This document shows, piece by piece, positions 1 to 7,807 of a DNA stretch of 30,839 nucleotides. Source of the stretch: a virus; the IMG/VR virus record IMGVR_UViG_3300035438_000589, positions 1 to 30,839 of that record, one strand, 5' to 3'. Each line of letters begins with the position of its first letter. Position 1 is the first letter of the stretch. The position numbers and the translations under genes were made by a program. Under the pieces are notes generated by a model that was not told the DNA's origin, made no database searches, and saw only the letters and a program-made list of their open reading frames with translations.

Positions 1-43
1 TCATGAAAGAATGTGGGCAAGGTTTGGTCGTAAGGTTAAGTAA
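1..43 (+). CDS. 3' end of an upstream gene (partial)
   Basis: Thirteen codons are open from the window edge to a TAA at 41-43, reading HERMWARFGRKVK. The stop overlaps the ATG of the next gene as TAATG, the coupling used throughout this window, so it is probably the true C-terminus of a gene lying to the left. Its function cannot be told from so little sequence. Confidence 0.5.
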   Translation, partial: HERMWARFGRKVK

Positions 44-225
44 TGCCAGCGTACGAATATGACTGTATGCCTTGTGCAACACGGTATATAAAAGAAAGAT
101 CTATCAAAGAAAATGACCCAGGGTATGATTGTGAAGATTGCAATCTACCACTGGTTCGTGTATACTCTAATGTAGGAGCAGTTTTCAACGGTAGTGGTTT
201 TTATTCCACTGATAACAGAAAGTAA
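43..225 (+). CDS. FmdB-family zinc-ribbon protein
   Basis: This 60-aa protein starts MPAYEYDC and has two Cys pairs (C8-x2-C11 and CEDC near residue 30) that would bind one zinc. It ends with GSGFYSTDNR, the signature tail of the FmdB/CxxC_CxxC_SSSS zinc-ribbon family. Family members are small putative regulatory proteins of uncertain function, common in actinobacteria and their phages. The start overlaps the preceding stop (TAATG), so it is translated as part of a plus-strand operon. Confidence 0.8.
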   Translation: MPAYEYDCMPCATRYIKERSIKENDPGYDCEDCNLPLVRVYSNVGAVFNGSGFYSTDNRK

Positions 226-234
226 GGGTATACT

Positions 235-465
235 ATGAATACAATGGTTACAGAAGAAGAAGTAACAAAAGAATGGGTGTTGAAGCCATCAGATCGTTGT
301 GATTCTTGTGCTGCAGAAGCTTTAGTGAAAGTAACTGGACTGTCTGGTGACTTAATGTTTTGTGGACATCACTATAACAAAATCATGGATAATGCTGAAG
401 GTTATAAGAAAATGATGTCTTTTGCGCTGACAATTCTTGATGAACGAGAAAAACTAGTTAGCTAA
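235..465 (+). CDS. DUF7455-like small zinc-binding protein
   Basis: The 76-aa protein contains RCDSCAAEALVKV followed by LMFCGHHYNK, a Cys-x2-Cys then Cys-x-His-His arrangement typical of the DUF7455 family found in actinobacteria and their phages. Zinc binding is inferred from this pattern; the function is unknown. A second ATG lies three codons in (244), and a TATACT sits directly before the first ATG, so a later start is possible. It is followed after 2 nt by the next gene. Confidence 0.65.
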   Translation: MNTMVTEEEVTKEWVLKPSDRCDSCAAEALVKVTGLSGDLMFCGHHYNKIMDNAEGYKKMMSFALTILDEREKLVS

Positions 466-467
466 CA

Positions 468-1031
468 ATGAGCAAGTTATTAGAAGACTTTAACTTTAAT
501 TTTCTTGGCAACTACGATGTATTGCCAATTAAAGAATATATAAATAGTTTTTCTGATGAATGGTTTATTGATACATCAAGGCAAGATGTTTTTCATGCAC
601 ACAAAGATACAAATTCTTATTTTATATATAAAACAAATCTTGGTTGGAAGCAAGGAGAATATCTTGTTGTTGAGCAAAAAAGCAATGATAATACATTGCT
701 TGATATGATCAATCCAATTATTACAGATTTAGAATTAAAGCATCATGGAATTAGAAGTAATGTTCTTTTAATAAAGTTAAAAGCAGGTCATAATATTTCT
801 GCACATTCAGATAGCGGAGAATATCTTATTTCTTCAAGAAGGCATCATATACCAATAATTACATCAGATCAAACATTCTTTACTGTTGGATCAGAAAAGA
901 TTAATATGGCTGAAGGAGAATGCTGGGAGATTAATAATTCAAGAGTACATGCAGTAGAAAATAATGGCAAAGACGATAGGGTTCATTTGCTTATTGATAT
1001 AATGCCAAATAAAGAAATGAGAAAAAAATGA
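468..1031 (+). CDS. Aspartyl/asparaginyl beta-hydroxylase-like 2OG-Fe(II) oxygenase
   Basis: The 187-aa protein has the double-stranded beta-helix core of the Asp/Asn beta-hydroxylase family: SAHSDSG with H113 and D115, RRHHIPI near 124-130, and WEINNSRVHAVEN with the distal His at 161, followed by RVHLLID (R171, H173), the usual co-substrate and metal region. It probably hydroxylates a protein or small substrate using Fe(II) and 2-oxoglutarate. The last 4 nt overlap the next gene (ATGA), so the two are co-translated. It is one of four Fe(II)-oxygenase-like genes in the window. The substrate is not predictable. Confidence 0.75.
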   Translation: MSKLLEDFNFNFLGNYDVLPIKEYINSFSDEWFIDTSRQDVFHAHKDTNSYFIYKTNLGWKQGEYLVVEQKSNDNTLLDMINPIITDLELKHHGIRSNVLLIKLKAGHNISAHSDSGEYLISSRRHHIPIITSDQTFFTVGSEKINMAEGECWEINNSRVHAVENNGKDDRVHLLIDIMPNKEMRKK

Positions 1032-1789
1032 TTATTCAGATTATTGGTCTCCCTGGCTCTGGTAAAACAGAGTTGGCAAAGGCTCTAAAAGAACGCATAA
1101 ATGCTATTCATCTTAATGCAGATGAGGTACGTGCAACTGTAAATTCAGATTTAGGTTTCTCTTCTGAAGATAGACTTGAACAATCACGACGCATGGGCGA
1201 GATAGCAAGGCTTATATCTAGGCAGGGAGTTGCTCCAGTAATTGTTGACTTTGTATGCCCAACTGATCTTACTCGTGCAGCGTTTGGTAACCCAGATATC
1301 TTGGTGTTTATGGACACAATTGCTGAGGGCAGATTTGAAGATACAAATAAAATGTTTGAACGACCAACCAATACAGATGTTTCTTTTATTAGTCACAACT
1401 TAGATGCAGAAGCAAAGGCATCTCACATCATTGATAAGTTTAGCCTTCATGATTGGTCAGCTCCAACAACACTAATGCTTGGCCGATACCAACCATGGCA
1501 TGAAGGACACCATGCTCTTTATAAAGAGGCGGGTAAAAGAACAGACCAGGTTCTTCTTGGTGTACGCAATACATACAATACAAGTGAAAAAGATCCACTT
1601 AAGTTTGATCAGGTAAAGGAGTATATTGCCAAGGATGAATTTATGGATGGAGCATTAGTACTAAGACTGCCTAACATTACCAACATTGTATATGGTCGTG
1701 ATGTAGGATACAAGATTGAACAAGTAGATTTGGGGGCAGACATTCATGCTATTTCGGCTACGCAAAAACGTAAAGAAATGGGTATCTAA
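1028..1789 (+). CDS. APS-kinase-like domain fused to an HxGH nucleotidyltransferase domain
   Basis: Residues 1-140 form a P-loop kinase with GLPGSGKT at 7-14, NADEVR at 30-35 and DLGFSSEDR at 41-49, which match adenylylsulfate (APS) kinase CysC motifs. Residues 147-253 form a cytidylyl/NMN-adenylyltransferase-like domain with GRYQPWHEGH (HxGH at 158-161) and a C-terminal ISATQKR (242-248), the ISxTxxR signature. Both active sites look intact. A kinase-nucleotidyltransferase pair also occurs in NadR, but in the opposite order. PAPS synthesis, NAD salvage or activation of a phosphorylated metabolite are all possible. A sulfotransferase-like gene 250 nt downstream makes PAPS supply attractive but unproven. 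Confidence 0.75.
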   Translation: MIIQIIGLPGSGKTELAKALKERINAIHLNADEVRATVNSDLGFSSEDRLEQSRRMGEIARLISRQGVAPVIVDFVCPTDLTRAAFGNPDILVFMDTIAEGRFEDTNKMFERPTNTDVSFISHNLDAEAKASHIIDKFSLHDWSAPTTLMLGRYQPWHEGHHALYKEAGKRTDQVLLGVRNTYNTSEKDPLKFDQVKEYIAKDEFMDGALVLRLPNITNIVYGRDVGYKIEQVDLGADIHAISATQKRKEMGI

Positions 1790-1837
1790 AATTTGGAACT
1801 CAATTAGTAAAGGACCTAACAATATGGAGTGGCCAGC

Positions 1838-2041
1838 ATGAAAGTAACAAAGGCCAGGTCGTTTGCTAAGGCACTAAGTTATCGTATATGGGGAACACTT
1901 TCCTCAGTTGCTGTTGCTTATGTTATTACAAAGAATGCTGCCCTGTCTGTCACAATTGCATTTTGGGAAACGGTAGTTAAAATATTCATCTACTACGCAC
2001 ACGAGCGTGGATGGAATTATATACAATGGGGTAGAAAATGA
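1838..2041 (+). CDS. DUF2061 small membrane protein
   Basis: The 67-aa protein carries the DUF2061 pattern: ARSFAKALSYRIWGTLSS, a hydrophobic stretch, then IAFWETVVKIFIYYAHERGWN and a WGRK tail. Two membrane segments are likely. The ATG at 1838 is preferred over an in-frame GTG at 1829 because GGAG at 1826-1829 lies 8 nt before it. The stop overlaps the next start (ATGA). Function is unknown; the family is widespread in bacteria and phages. Confidence 0.75.
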   Translation: MKVTKARSFAKALSYRIWGTLSSVAVAYVITKNAALSVTIAFWETVVKIFIYYAHERGWNYIQWGRK

Positions 2042-2850
2042 GCGTAGGTAAGCAGCTATACTTTTTGCACATACCAAAAACTGCTGGAAAATTTATCTCT
2101 CATAACATAAAGAATAGTATAAGCAATGATTTTTTATCTTATGTTAGCACTCACTATCCAAATAATAATGAATTTTTACATTCAAAAATTTATATTTCTG
2201 CTCATGCTGGAACATACCCAATAGAATTTTTAAAAGATGTTGACACGGCAACAATAGTTAGGGAACCAATAGAGGCAAGAGCAAGCTACTTTAATTTTAT
2301 ATATCCAAGATATTTAAAAAACAGACCTGAGTATACAAGTATAGAAGACAACAAAGAAAAATTTTTATATTATTTGTTTGAAGACAAAAACTTTTTAATT
2401 CATAATAATTATCAGAGTAGGTTTATTTGTAACTCTGCTGACCCAAGGTCCTGGGATCCAAAATCTTTTTATACAAAGTATGGATCAGAAATAATGAAAA
2501 AATATCATGAAGGTGGTGGATTTGATTGGTTTGTTGGAAATGAAAAAACATCTTTGTCCAATGCAATTGATAATATAAACAGCTTTGAAATAGTAAACAC
2601 AGTTGAAAATATTAAAGTATTTTGTGGTAAAATTAAGGATTGGTTTTTACTGAATCACGATATTGAAATAAACTTTGATTTTAATACTAAGATTAATGTT
2701 GGACCATCTGAGCTAAACAAAGAGAGTGTTTCTTCTGAGTATTTTGTAAGCCTATTAACCCAGGCGGAAAAAGATAGGATTTTAGAACTCAACAGTATAG
2801 ATTTACAGGTTTACAATTTTGTAAAAAACAAGGAGGCTACAAATGTATGA
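2038..2850 (+). CDS. Sulfotransferase-family protein
   Basis: The 270-aa protein begins with FLHIPKTAGKFIS (HIPKTAG at 11-17), the 5'-phosphosulfate-binding loop of the Golgi-type/bacterial carbohydrate sulfotransferase family, and has TIVREPIEARASYF (VREP at 74-77), the usual 3'-phosphate-binding region with its Arg and Ser. This suggests transfer of sulfate from PAPS to a sugar or other hydroxyl group. It overlaps both neighbours by a few bases. The APS-kinase-like fusion upstream could supply PAPS. Other HIPKTAG proteins have undefined substrates, so the acceptor is unknown. Confidence 0.65.
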   Translation: MSVGKQLYFLHIPKTAGKFISHNIKNSISNDFLSYVSTHYPNNNEFLHSKIYISAHAGTYPIEFLKDVDTATIVREPIEARASYFNFIYPRYLKNRPEYTSIEDNKEKFLYYLFEDKNFLIHNNYQSRFICNSADPRSWDPKSFYTKYGSEIMKKYHEGGGFDWFVGNEKTSLSNAIDNINSFEIVNTVENIKVFCGKIKDWFLLNHDIEINFDFNTKINVGPSELNKESVSSEYFVSLLTQAEKDRILELNSIDLQVYNFVKNKEATNV

Positions 2851-3250
2851 ATACTATGTAAGAAAAGTAGAGAACGTAGTAGATGGAGATACCATTGACG
2901 TTCTTATTGATTTAGGATTTGATATTCTATTTCAGTCCCGTGTAAGATTAGCTGGCATTGATACCCCTGAGTCTCGTACAAAGGACCTTAAAGAAAAGGC
3001 TCTAGGTCTTGAGTCTAAAGAGTACCTAAAGAAGAACCTTAAGGATGCTAAGTCTGTTGTTATTAAGACAGAGAAGATGGACTCATCTGAGAAGTATGGT
3101 CGCATACTGGGCTGGGTATATATCAATGGAGACACAGTATCCTTGAATGATATTATGATTAATGATGGTTATGCATGGGGATACATGGGAGATACTAAAG
3201 TTAAAGACTTTGATTTACTTGCAAAAGCTAGAAAGAAGTCTGGAAAATGA
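2843..3250 (+). CDS. Thermonuclease (SNase-like) endonuclease
   Basis: The 135-aa protein matches the staphylococcal nuclease fold: VVDGDTIDV (12-20), RLAGIDTPE (35-43, with R35, D40 and E43) and KYGRILGWV (R88), which correspond to the catalytic residues of micrococcal nuclease. It lacks a signal peptide, so it probably acts inside the cell on DNA or RNA. A GGAGG lies 6 nt before the start. It overlaps the preceding sulfotransferase by 8 nt and the thioredoxin by 4 nt. Confidence 0.85.
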   Translation: MYEYYVRKVENVVDGDTIDVLIDLGFDILFQSRVRLAGIDTPESRTKDLKEKALGLESKEYLKKNLKDAKSVVIKTEKMDSSEKYGRILGWVYINGDTVSLNDIMINDGYAWGYMGDTKVKDFDLLAKARKKSGK

Positions 3251-3498
3251 GCCACGTCCTTTACTTTACTGCTGAGTGGTGTAACCCTTGTCAGCGTACA
3301 AGACCAGTTGCAGAAGAATTAAAAAAAGATGGAGTGATTGATTTTATTTTTGTTGATGCAGATACAGAGATAGAGCTATTAGAAAAGTTTGGCATTAAGT
3401 CTATTCCAACATACGTACTCTTGGAAGATGGAAGAGAAATAAAGCGTATGAATGGTGCAAAGACTCGTCAAGAGTTCTTGGACTTTATAGATGTTTGA
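3247..3498 (+). CDS. Thioredoxin-like protein
   Basis: This 83-aa compact thioredoxin has the active site AEWCNPCQ (WCNPC, 11-15) instead of the usual WCGPC, the cis-Pro in GIKSIPTYVLL, and the expected beta-strand order. It is likely a phage-encoded reductant for a ribonucleotide reductase, for AhpC-type enzymes or for another disulfide protein; no such partner lies next to it. The start overlaps the nuclease stop as ATGA. Confidence 0.85.
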   Translation: MSHVLYFTAEWCNPCQRTRPVAEELKKDGVIDFIFVDADTEIELLEKFGIKSIPTYVLLEDGREIKRMNGAKTRQEFLDFIDV

Positions 3499-3832
3499 TG
3501 ATGAGCGTATTAGTGAAATGATAGACTACTTAATTCTTGAAGGTGGAATAGAGGTAGCAGGAGTAGATCCTGATAGTGGAGAAATGCTTTATGCTTTTAC
3601 ACCAAAAGTAAAAGAAATAATGCCAGAGCTTTATGCTGACCATCTTAACTTTGTAAATGCTGAACTAATGGCTCTTTGGGAAAAAGGATATGTAAATATA
3701 GATTTATTAATGGAAGACCCAGCAATATCTTTAACTAAAAAATCTTACGATCCAAAAGAAATACAGGCACTTTCTAAACAAGAAAGGTGGTCATTACAAG
3801 AACTAAAAAGGGTGATAAATAAAAATGAATAA
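3491..3832 (+). CDS. Hypothetical protein
   Basis: The 113-aa acidic, mainly helical protein begins within the last codons of the thioredoxin gene (8-nt overlap). A segment around residues 15-40 (ILEGGIEVAGVDPDSGEMLYAF) looks like a small helix-plus-beta-hairpin or winged-helix unit, but no family is recognised. It overlaps the following glycosyltransferase by 8 nt, so it is part of the same operon. Confidence 0.7.
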   Translation: MFDDERISEMIDYLILEGGIEVAGVDPDSGEMLYAFTPKVKEIMPELYADHLNFVNAELMALWEKGYVNIDLLMEDPAISLTKKSYDPKEIQALSKQERWSLQELKRVINKNE

Positions 3833-4883
3833 TATAGAAAATACAATTTTTGTTACAATGGCATCATGTGAAGAATACTTTCTTGAGCAAACAATTAAAA
3901 GTGCAATGCTGATGGCCAATAAACCAGATAGAATATTCTTTGGTGTATTTAACAACATATTAACAAAAGAGCACTCACTATTAGACAATGATTTTTTTAC
4001 AAATAATTCAAACATATTCTATGCTGAGATATTCACACCATCACCTATGGGAACTGGTTTTGGAAGAATGAACGCATCTCTTTTATCCACACGTAAACAT
4101 GATTATGTTTTGCAAATAGATGCACACACAGTATTCACAAAAGATTGGGACTTAAAGCTTATAGAGAATTTTGAAAAAATTGTTGACCATGCTAAAACTG
4201 ATAGATTGGTTTTAACTGCAATCCCAAGAGGAAACCTATACTATGATACAAAAGATAGAGACACAATGTTTTCTACAGATACTGCACTATCAACAGACGG
4301 TAAAAACAAGATAGATCCTTACAACAATAAATATCATGAATTAATAGACTATCATAATACAAAGCCAGAGATTAGGTTTGATGGTTGGCAAGGAAAACAT
4401 TTTTCCGAATATAATGTTGGTTTACCAATCACATATGGAACACATATTTTTGAGTCCGAGGAGTATGAAGAAGTAAATTGTATACATGCCTCATTGGTAT
4501 TTTTTAAATATAGCACTATAAGGGAAGTTATGCACGACCCATCAGATTTTTTCAATGGAGATCAAATTAATCATGGATTAAGGCTTTTGTCTAGAGGATA
4601 TAAAATTTTTGCCATAAAGCATCCCCTTCTTTTAACATTAAATAAGTATCACGAACAAACTCTTCCCAGCGATAAAAATAATGATTTTATAGATCCAGAA
4701 TGGAATTGGAGAATGAACAAAAATATTAATCAATCTGGCTCAGACTATCAAGGTAGAATGCATGCTGATTCTGAAAAAATATATAAGGAAATATTTAGTG
4801 GTGAATATTTAGGTTATTGGGGGGCTCCAGATAAAGAGTCCTTGATGGCTGCTAAAGCAAAAATAGGCTTTACTGAAAAATAA
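3825..4883 (+). CDS. GlcNAc-transferase-like glycosyltransferase (GT60-like)
   Basis: The 352-aa protein resembles the 'Glycosyltransferase (GlcNAc)' family related to Skp1 GlcNAc-transferase: an N-terminal TIFVTMASCEE strand, GTGFGRMNASLL near 77-87, and YVLQIDAHTVFTKDWD with a DAH metal-binding motif at 99-101. Later segments contain YGTHIFES and an HASLVFFKYS region typical of the acceptor side. It probably adds a GlcNAc-like sugar to a protein or glycan, perhaps a virion component. It is the last gene of the operon before an intergenic promoter. Confidence 0.75.
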   Translation: MNNIENTIFVTMASCEEYFLEQTIKSAMLMANKPDRIFFGVFNNILTKEHSLLDNDFFTNNSNIFYAEIFTPSPMGTGFGRMNASLLSTRKHDYVLQIDAHTVFTKDWDLKLIENFEKIVDHAKTDRLVLTAIPRGNLYYDTKDRDTMFSTDTALSTDGKNKIDPYNNKYHELIDYHNTKPEIRFDGWQGKHFSEYNVGLPITYGTHIFESEEYEEVNCIHASLVFFKYSTIREVMHDPSDFFNGDQINHGLRLLSRGYKIFAIKHPLLLTLNKYHEQTLPSDKNNDFIDPEWNWRMNKNINQSGSDYQGRMHADSEKIYKEIFSGEYLGYWGAPDKESLMAAKAKIGFTEK

Positions 4884-4922
4884 CACAGGGATAAAACCAA
4901 TTAATATAATCAACAATTCTGA

Positions 4923-4928
4923 TATAAT
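4923..4928 (+). promoter_or_regulatory. Leaderless -10 box (TATAAT) for the gene at 4935
   Basis: TATAAT lies exactly 6 nt before the ATG at 4935, and there is no Shine-Dalgarno sequence, so the transcript probably starts at the A of the ATG. A second TATAAT is at 4905-4910. Confidence 0.6.
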
Positions 4929-4934
4929 CAGTAT

Positions 4935-5918
4935 ATGATAAAAGAAGGCGATTTTGTAATGGGCATGACCAAAGAAGGCATGGTTCATGGTAGGGTAGAA
5001 CACATTATGATAGAGGGTGGAACACTAGGAACCCCTGGTTCTGAGTATGCCCTTGAGTCAATGCCACCAGACAACCCAGCTATGTCTGTCAGGATGTATG
5101 AGCAAGAAGACGGTAAGTGGGAAGAGACTGCTTATAGTATTGGGATGATGTATATGGATGCAACAAGACTTGATAGTCTGGAAGGACATGAAATGGATTC
5201 AGAAGTTGAAATAGCAATGTATGACGCATCAATTGGCAAGTCTCACTGTTGCCCAGAAAGTACCTCAATTGATAAAGCATATCAAGGTTGTGGATGTGAA
5301 ACATGCAAAGAATTAGATGTTGATTGTCCAGACTGTCCAGTTTGTAAAGATGAAATGAACAAGCAAGCTCCTTGCTGGGATGGATATGTACAGCGTGGAA
5401 TGAAGCCAGGAAAAGATGGGAAGAGGGTTCCTAACTGTGTTCCTGCTGCAAAAGCAGACGATCTGTTTGAAGATGACGACACAGTTGAATATGAAACAGA
5501 TACAGTTTCAAAAGCAGATGGGTACTCACCACCAGCAGGAGCAAGATCTGCAGCTCGTAGAGCAATTAAGTTTAAAGAAGATGGTAAGGCAACTGGTGCA
5601 GGAACTGCAGTTGGTTGGACTCGTGCAGGTCAGCTGGCAAGAGGAGAAACTATTTCTCTTAGTACTGTTAAAAGAATGTACTCATACTTCTCACGCCACG
5701 AAGTAGATAAGAAGGGCAAAGACTGGGGAAACACAGCTAACCCATCTAATGGATACATAATGTGGCTTGCATGGGGTGGGGATGCAGGTTTCTCATGGTC
5801 AAGAGGAATTGTTAATCGTGAAAAAGATAAGGCATTGTTTGCTGACTTTGGTAAGGATTATACAAGAGCAGAATCACTAACTCATATATTTAATACAAAA
5901 CAAGAGGGTGAAAAGTAA
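4935..5918 (+). CDS. Composite Cys-rich phage protein
   Basis: The 327-aa protein joins several small modules. Residues 1-80 look like a beta-rich SH3-like unit (KEGDFVMGMTKEG). Residues 104-150 are Cys-rich (CC, CGCETC, CPDCPVC). Residues 147-169 have CWDGYVQRGMKPG and RVPNCVP, and 195-290 have PPAGARSAARRA, GAGTAVGWTRAGQLARGE and WLAWGGDAGFSWS. The last two modules recur in phage structural-region proteins (portal, prohead or XkdF-type), but the exact role is unknown. It has its own leaderless promoter. Confidence 0.7.
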   Translation: MIKEGDFVMGMTKEGMVHGRVEHIMIEGGTLGTPGSEYALESMPPDNPAMSVRMYEQEDGKWEETAYSIGMMYMDATRLDSLEGHEMDSEVEIAMYDASIGKSHCCPESTSIDKAYQGCGCETCKELDVDCPDCPVCKDEMNKQAPCWDGYVQRGMKPGKDGKRVPNCVPAAKADDLFEDDDTVEYETDTVSKADGYSPPAGARSAARRAIKFKEDGKATGAGTAVGWTRAGQLARGETISLSTVKRMYSYFSRHEVDKKGKDWGNTANPSNGYIMWLAWGGDAGFSWSRGIVNREKDKALFADFGKDYTRAESLTHIFNTKQEGEK

Positions 5919-6052
5919 TGCCAAAGAAAAAGGCTGGATCTTTTAATGCAACACAGATTAAAGATGGAAAGATTGTGCGCTTAAATAAAAACGGTACAGT
6001 TAAATCTATCATTGATAACTATACTGTTAAGCATACTAAAAAGGAAAACTAA
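5918..6052 (+). CDS. Small basic hypothetical protein
   Basis: A 44-aa Lys-rich protein (starts MPKKKAGSFN, ends VKHTKKEN) joined by TAATG overlaps to the genes on both sides. The KDGKIVRLNKNGTVKSI segment resembles a short beta-hairpin. Coupled translation supports it as real; its function is unknown. Confidence 0.65.
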   Translation: MPKKKAGSFNATQIKDGKIVRLNKNGTVKSIIDNYTVKHTKKEN

Positions 6053-6477
6053 TGATTACATTGCTTGCTATCAGCTTGACATTGATAGCGGGATGCTCTA
6101 TAATTGTAATAGCGGTAAAAAGGAGTAAAAAATACTTTGCTAAAGTTGTATATACACAAAGTGATATACACAGCATAGTAAAACACTTTATTCCAAAGGA
6201 TCTTTTTGATGAACCAAAGCGTCCTTCACAAGCTAGAAAGCATTTGAAGAATAACAGCGTAAGGGTTCTAATGGTTGAAGATCATGCATATTGGGTACAT
6301 GACAATATGTTTTATGTGGCAGACATTGCTAATGGATTAGTTAATCCAGAAACAGTTAAGCCAGTTGATACAAGCAATATGTCAAATCGGGATATTGATA
6401 AGATGCTATTCATTTTGGATAGTTTAAAGAATGGAAATTCTGATGATAGTAGCGGTGCATGGAACAACGGACTTTGA
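6052..6477 (+). CDS. Hypothetical protein with N-terminal membrane anchor
   Basis: The 141-aa protein begins with one hydrophobic segment (about residues 2-23) followed by basic residues (KRSKK), so it should be a membrane-anchored protein with a cytoplasmic C-terminal domain. No family is recognised. It overlaps the preceding stop (TAATG) and the next gene. Confidence 0.7.
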   Translation: MITLLAISLTLIAGCSIIVIAVKRSKKYFAKVVYTQSDIHSIVKHFIPKDLFDEPKRPSQARKHLKNNSVRVLMVEDHAYWVHDNMFYVADIANGLVNPETVKPVDTSNMSNRDIDKMLFILDSLKNGNSDDSSGAWNNGL

Positions 6478-6793
6478 TAATTATCAAGTCTTTCTTCGTG
6501 CTATGAGTGTTGCTCTTTCTGGAATGAAGACTGGAGATAAAGAGTTCGTAATTTATTCAGCAGGACCAGCAGCAATTAATTCTTTTGCTTCTGAGTTTTG
6601 TAATTTGTCTGAAAGAGGAATGAAGTCTCGTGGACGCAAGATTAAGTTACATAAGGTTCCTTCTTCATGGATTGAGGAAAACATGTCTCATGTAAATTAT
6701 CTTGCTTTTTTAAGCAAGCCTAGGCAGCCTATATCAAAACTTGTTACAATTGCTGAAAAAAATAATGTTGAAGTTGGAATTTTCCGATACTAA
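6431..6793 (+). CDS. Hypothetical protein, possible SLOG/Rossmann-like fold
   Basis: The 120-aa protein alternates hydrophobic strands and helices (IVAVHGTTDF, EFVIYSAGPAAINSFASEF, VNYLAFLSKPRQPISKLVTIAE, VEVGIFRY), which suggests a Rossmann-like fold such as the SLOG families found in phages. The start is uncertain: the ATG at 6443 would shorten the overlap with the upstream gene and has GGA 7 nt before it. No catalytic motif is clear. Confidence 0.65.
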   Translation: MEILMIVAVHGTTDFDNYQVFLRAMSVALSGMKTGDKEFVIYSAGPAAINSFASEFCNLSERGMKSRGRKIKLHKVPSSWIEENMSHVNYLAFLSKPRQPISKLVTIAEKNNVEVGIFRY

Positions 6794-6802
6794 GGGGTAA
6801 AA

Positions 6803-7012
6803 ATGATAGTAAATAATTTAGAAGCAATGGAAAAAATTGTAGCAAAGAACTACAACCTTCATTGGAATGGCTGGACAGTTGTTGAAACAAAGCAATCTGA
6901 TATGGCTAAAACAGCAATTAATGGAATCTATCGTAATGGTAAGTGGTTTTTAGCTAAAAACTTTGTACCTGATCGTAATGGGTGGGATATTCCAAATAGA
7001 TACAAGGTATAG
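6803..7012 (+). CDS. Small hypothetical phage protein
   Basis: A 69-aa protein with several Trp residues (LHWNGWTVVE, GKWFLAKNF, RNGWDIPNRY). It has a good AAGGGG Shine-Dalgarno sequence before the ATG. It resembles small conserved proteins of actinophages, but its function is unknown. Confidence 0.7.
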   Translation: MIVNNLEAMEKIVAKNYNLHWNGWTVVETKQSDMAKTAINGIYRNGKWFLAKNFVPDRNGWDIPNRYKV

Positions 7013-7014
7013 AT

Positions 7015-7299
7015 ATGAAACAACACTTATGGAAAGATACTGGTGCCTGTTTTGATTCTGATACTAATTTATTTTTTGATCACTATGAAGATAATGAGCT
7101 TGTAAGAGTATCAATAGACACCTTATGCAAGTCTTGCCCTGTTCAAAAAACATGTTTTGCAAATGGCGTGTCAGGAAAAGAGTGGGGAGTATGGGGAGGC
7201 ATATACTTAGAAAATGGTGAGATATCCAGAGAGTTTAGCAAACATAGAACAAAAGAACAGTGGGGTGAGATGTGGAAATCTCTAACAATGGAGAAGTAG
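7015..7299 (+). CDS. WhiB-family [4Fe-4S] transcription regulator
   Basis: The 94-aa protein has the four Wbl cysteines (C12, C38, C41, C47; CKSCPVQKTC spans 38-47) and the GVWGG turn at 58-62 that contacts sigma factor region 4. WhiB proteins occur in actinobacteria and their phages and bind an iron-sulfur cluster. It probably redirects host sigma-A-dependent transcription. The sequence after GVWGG ends with basic residues that could contact DNA. It overlaps the next gene by 28 nt. Confidence 0.88.
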   Translation: MKQHLWKDTGACFDSDTNLFFDHYEDNELVRVSIDTLCKSCPVQKTCFANGVSGKEWGVWGGIYLENGEISREFSKHRTKEQWGEMWKSLTMEK

Positions 7300-7577
7300 T
7301 AACTAGTTTTGAAGCAATCTGTTCAATACTTGGAGACTTGTGGATGGACTATAAGTCTGACAAATACTTTAAAGACTTTATTGAATATAATGATATTGGT
7401 TTGCCCATTGCATTTTTAATTGACAATGAACTTGTAGAGCCAAGCAAGCTTGCAAAGCAATATGTATATGAAACGTGGGATATTTTTCTTGCAGCACTAG
7501 AAATAAAAGAAGATCTAGGTTGGGAATCACTTGAGGAAGTCTTTAATTTTGTAGATGATGGAAAGAAGGATGTTTAA
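7272..7577 (+). CDS. Hypothetical acidic protein
   Basis: A 101-aa acidic, helical protein that overlaps the WhiB gene at its start and the next gene at its stop (TAATG). The motif LGDLWMDYKSD and the tail EDLGWESLEEVFNFVDDG suggest a helical bundle. No family is recognised. Confidence 0.65.
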   Translation: MEISNNGEVVTSFEAICSILGDLWMDYKSDKYFKDFIEYNDIGLPIAFLIDNELVEPSKLAKQYVYETWDIFLAALEIKEDLGWESLEEVFNFVDDGKKDV

Positions 7578-7807
7578 TGTATACAGACTCAATGCGTAGA
7601 GCAGCTCACTCTATACTTGCTCCTAAAGGTTTTGGGGTTAATATAATAGACAATGAACATTTCCTTACAATTAAGCTTAATGAGTATGATTTTATATCAA
7701 TGAGTCATGACGAAAAGATAAAAGCATTGCAATATGTTGTTCAACTAAAAAATGCACTAGAAATGGAAGGTGCAGTTGTGTTAGTATCTAGAGAAGCGGT
7801 GAAGTAA
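7577..7807 (+). CDS. Small hypothetical protein
   Basis: A 76-aa protein whose ATG overlaps the previous stop; the next ATG follows immediately. It shows a short beta region (GFGVNIIDNEHFLTIKL) followed by a helix. No function is recognised. Confidence 0.65.
   Translation: MYTDSMRRAAHSILAPKGFGVNIIDNEHFLTIKLNEYDFISMSHDEKIKALQYVVQLKNALEMEGAVVLVSREAVK

Noticed and set aside
1108-1396. Minus-strand open frames over the kinase/nucleotidyltransferase gene
   Set aside because: They lie opposite a gene with clear motifs and have no start signal or family match.
5416-5706. Gln/Leu-rich plus-strand frame inside the composite gene
   Set aside because: Low-complexity translation in an alternative frame of a conserved region; no ribosome-binding site.
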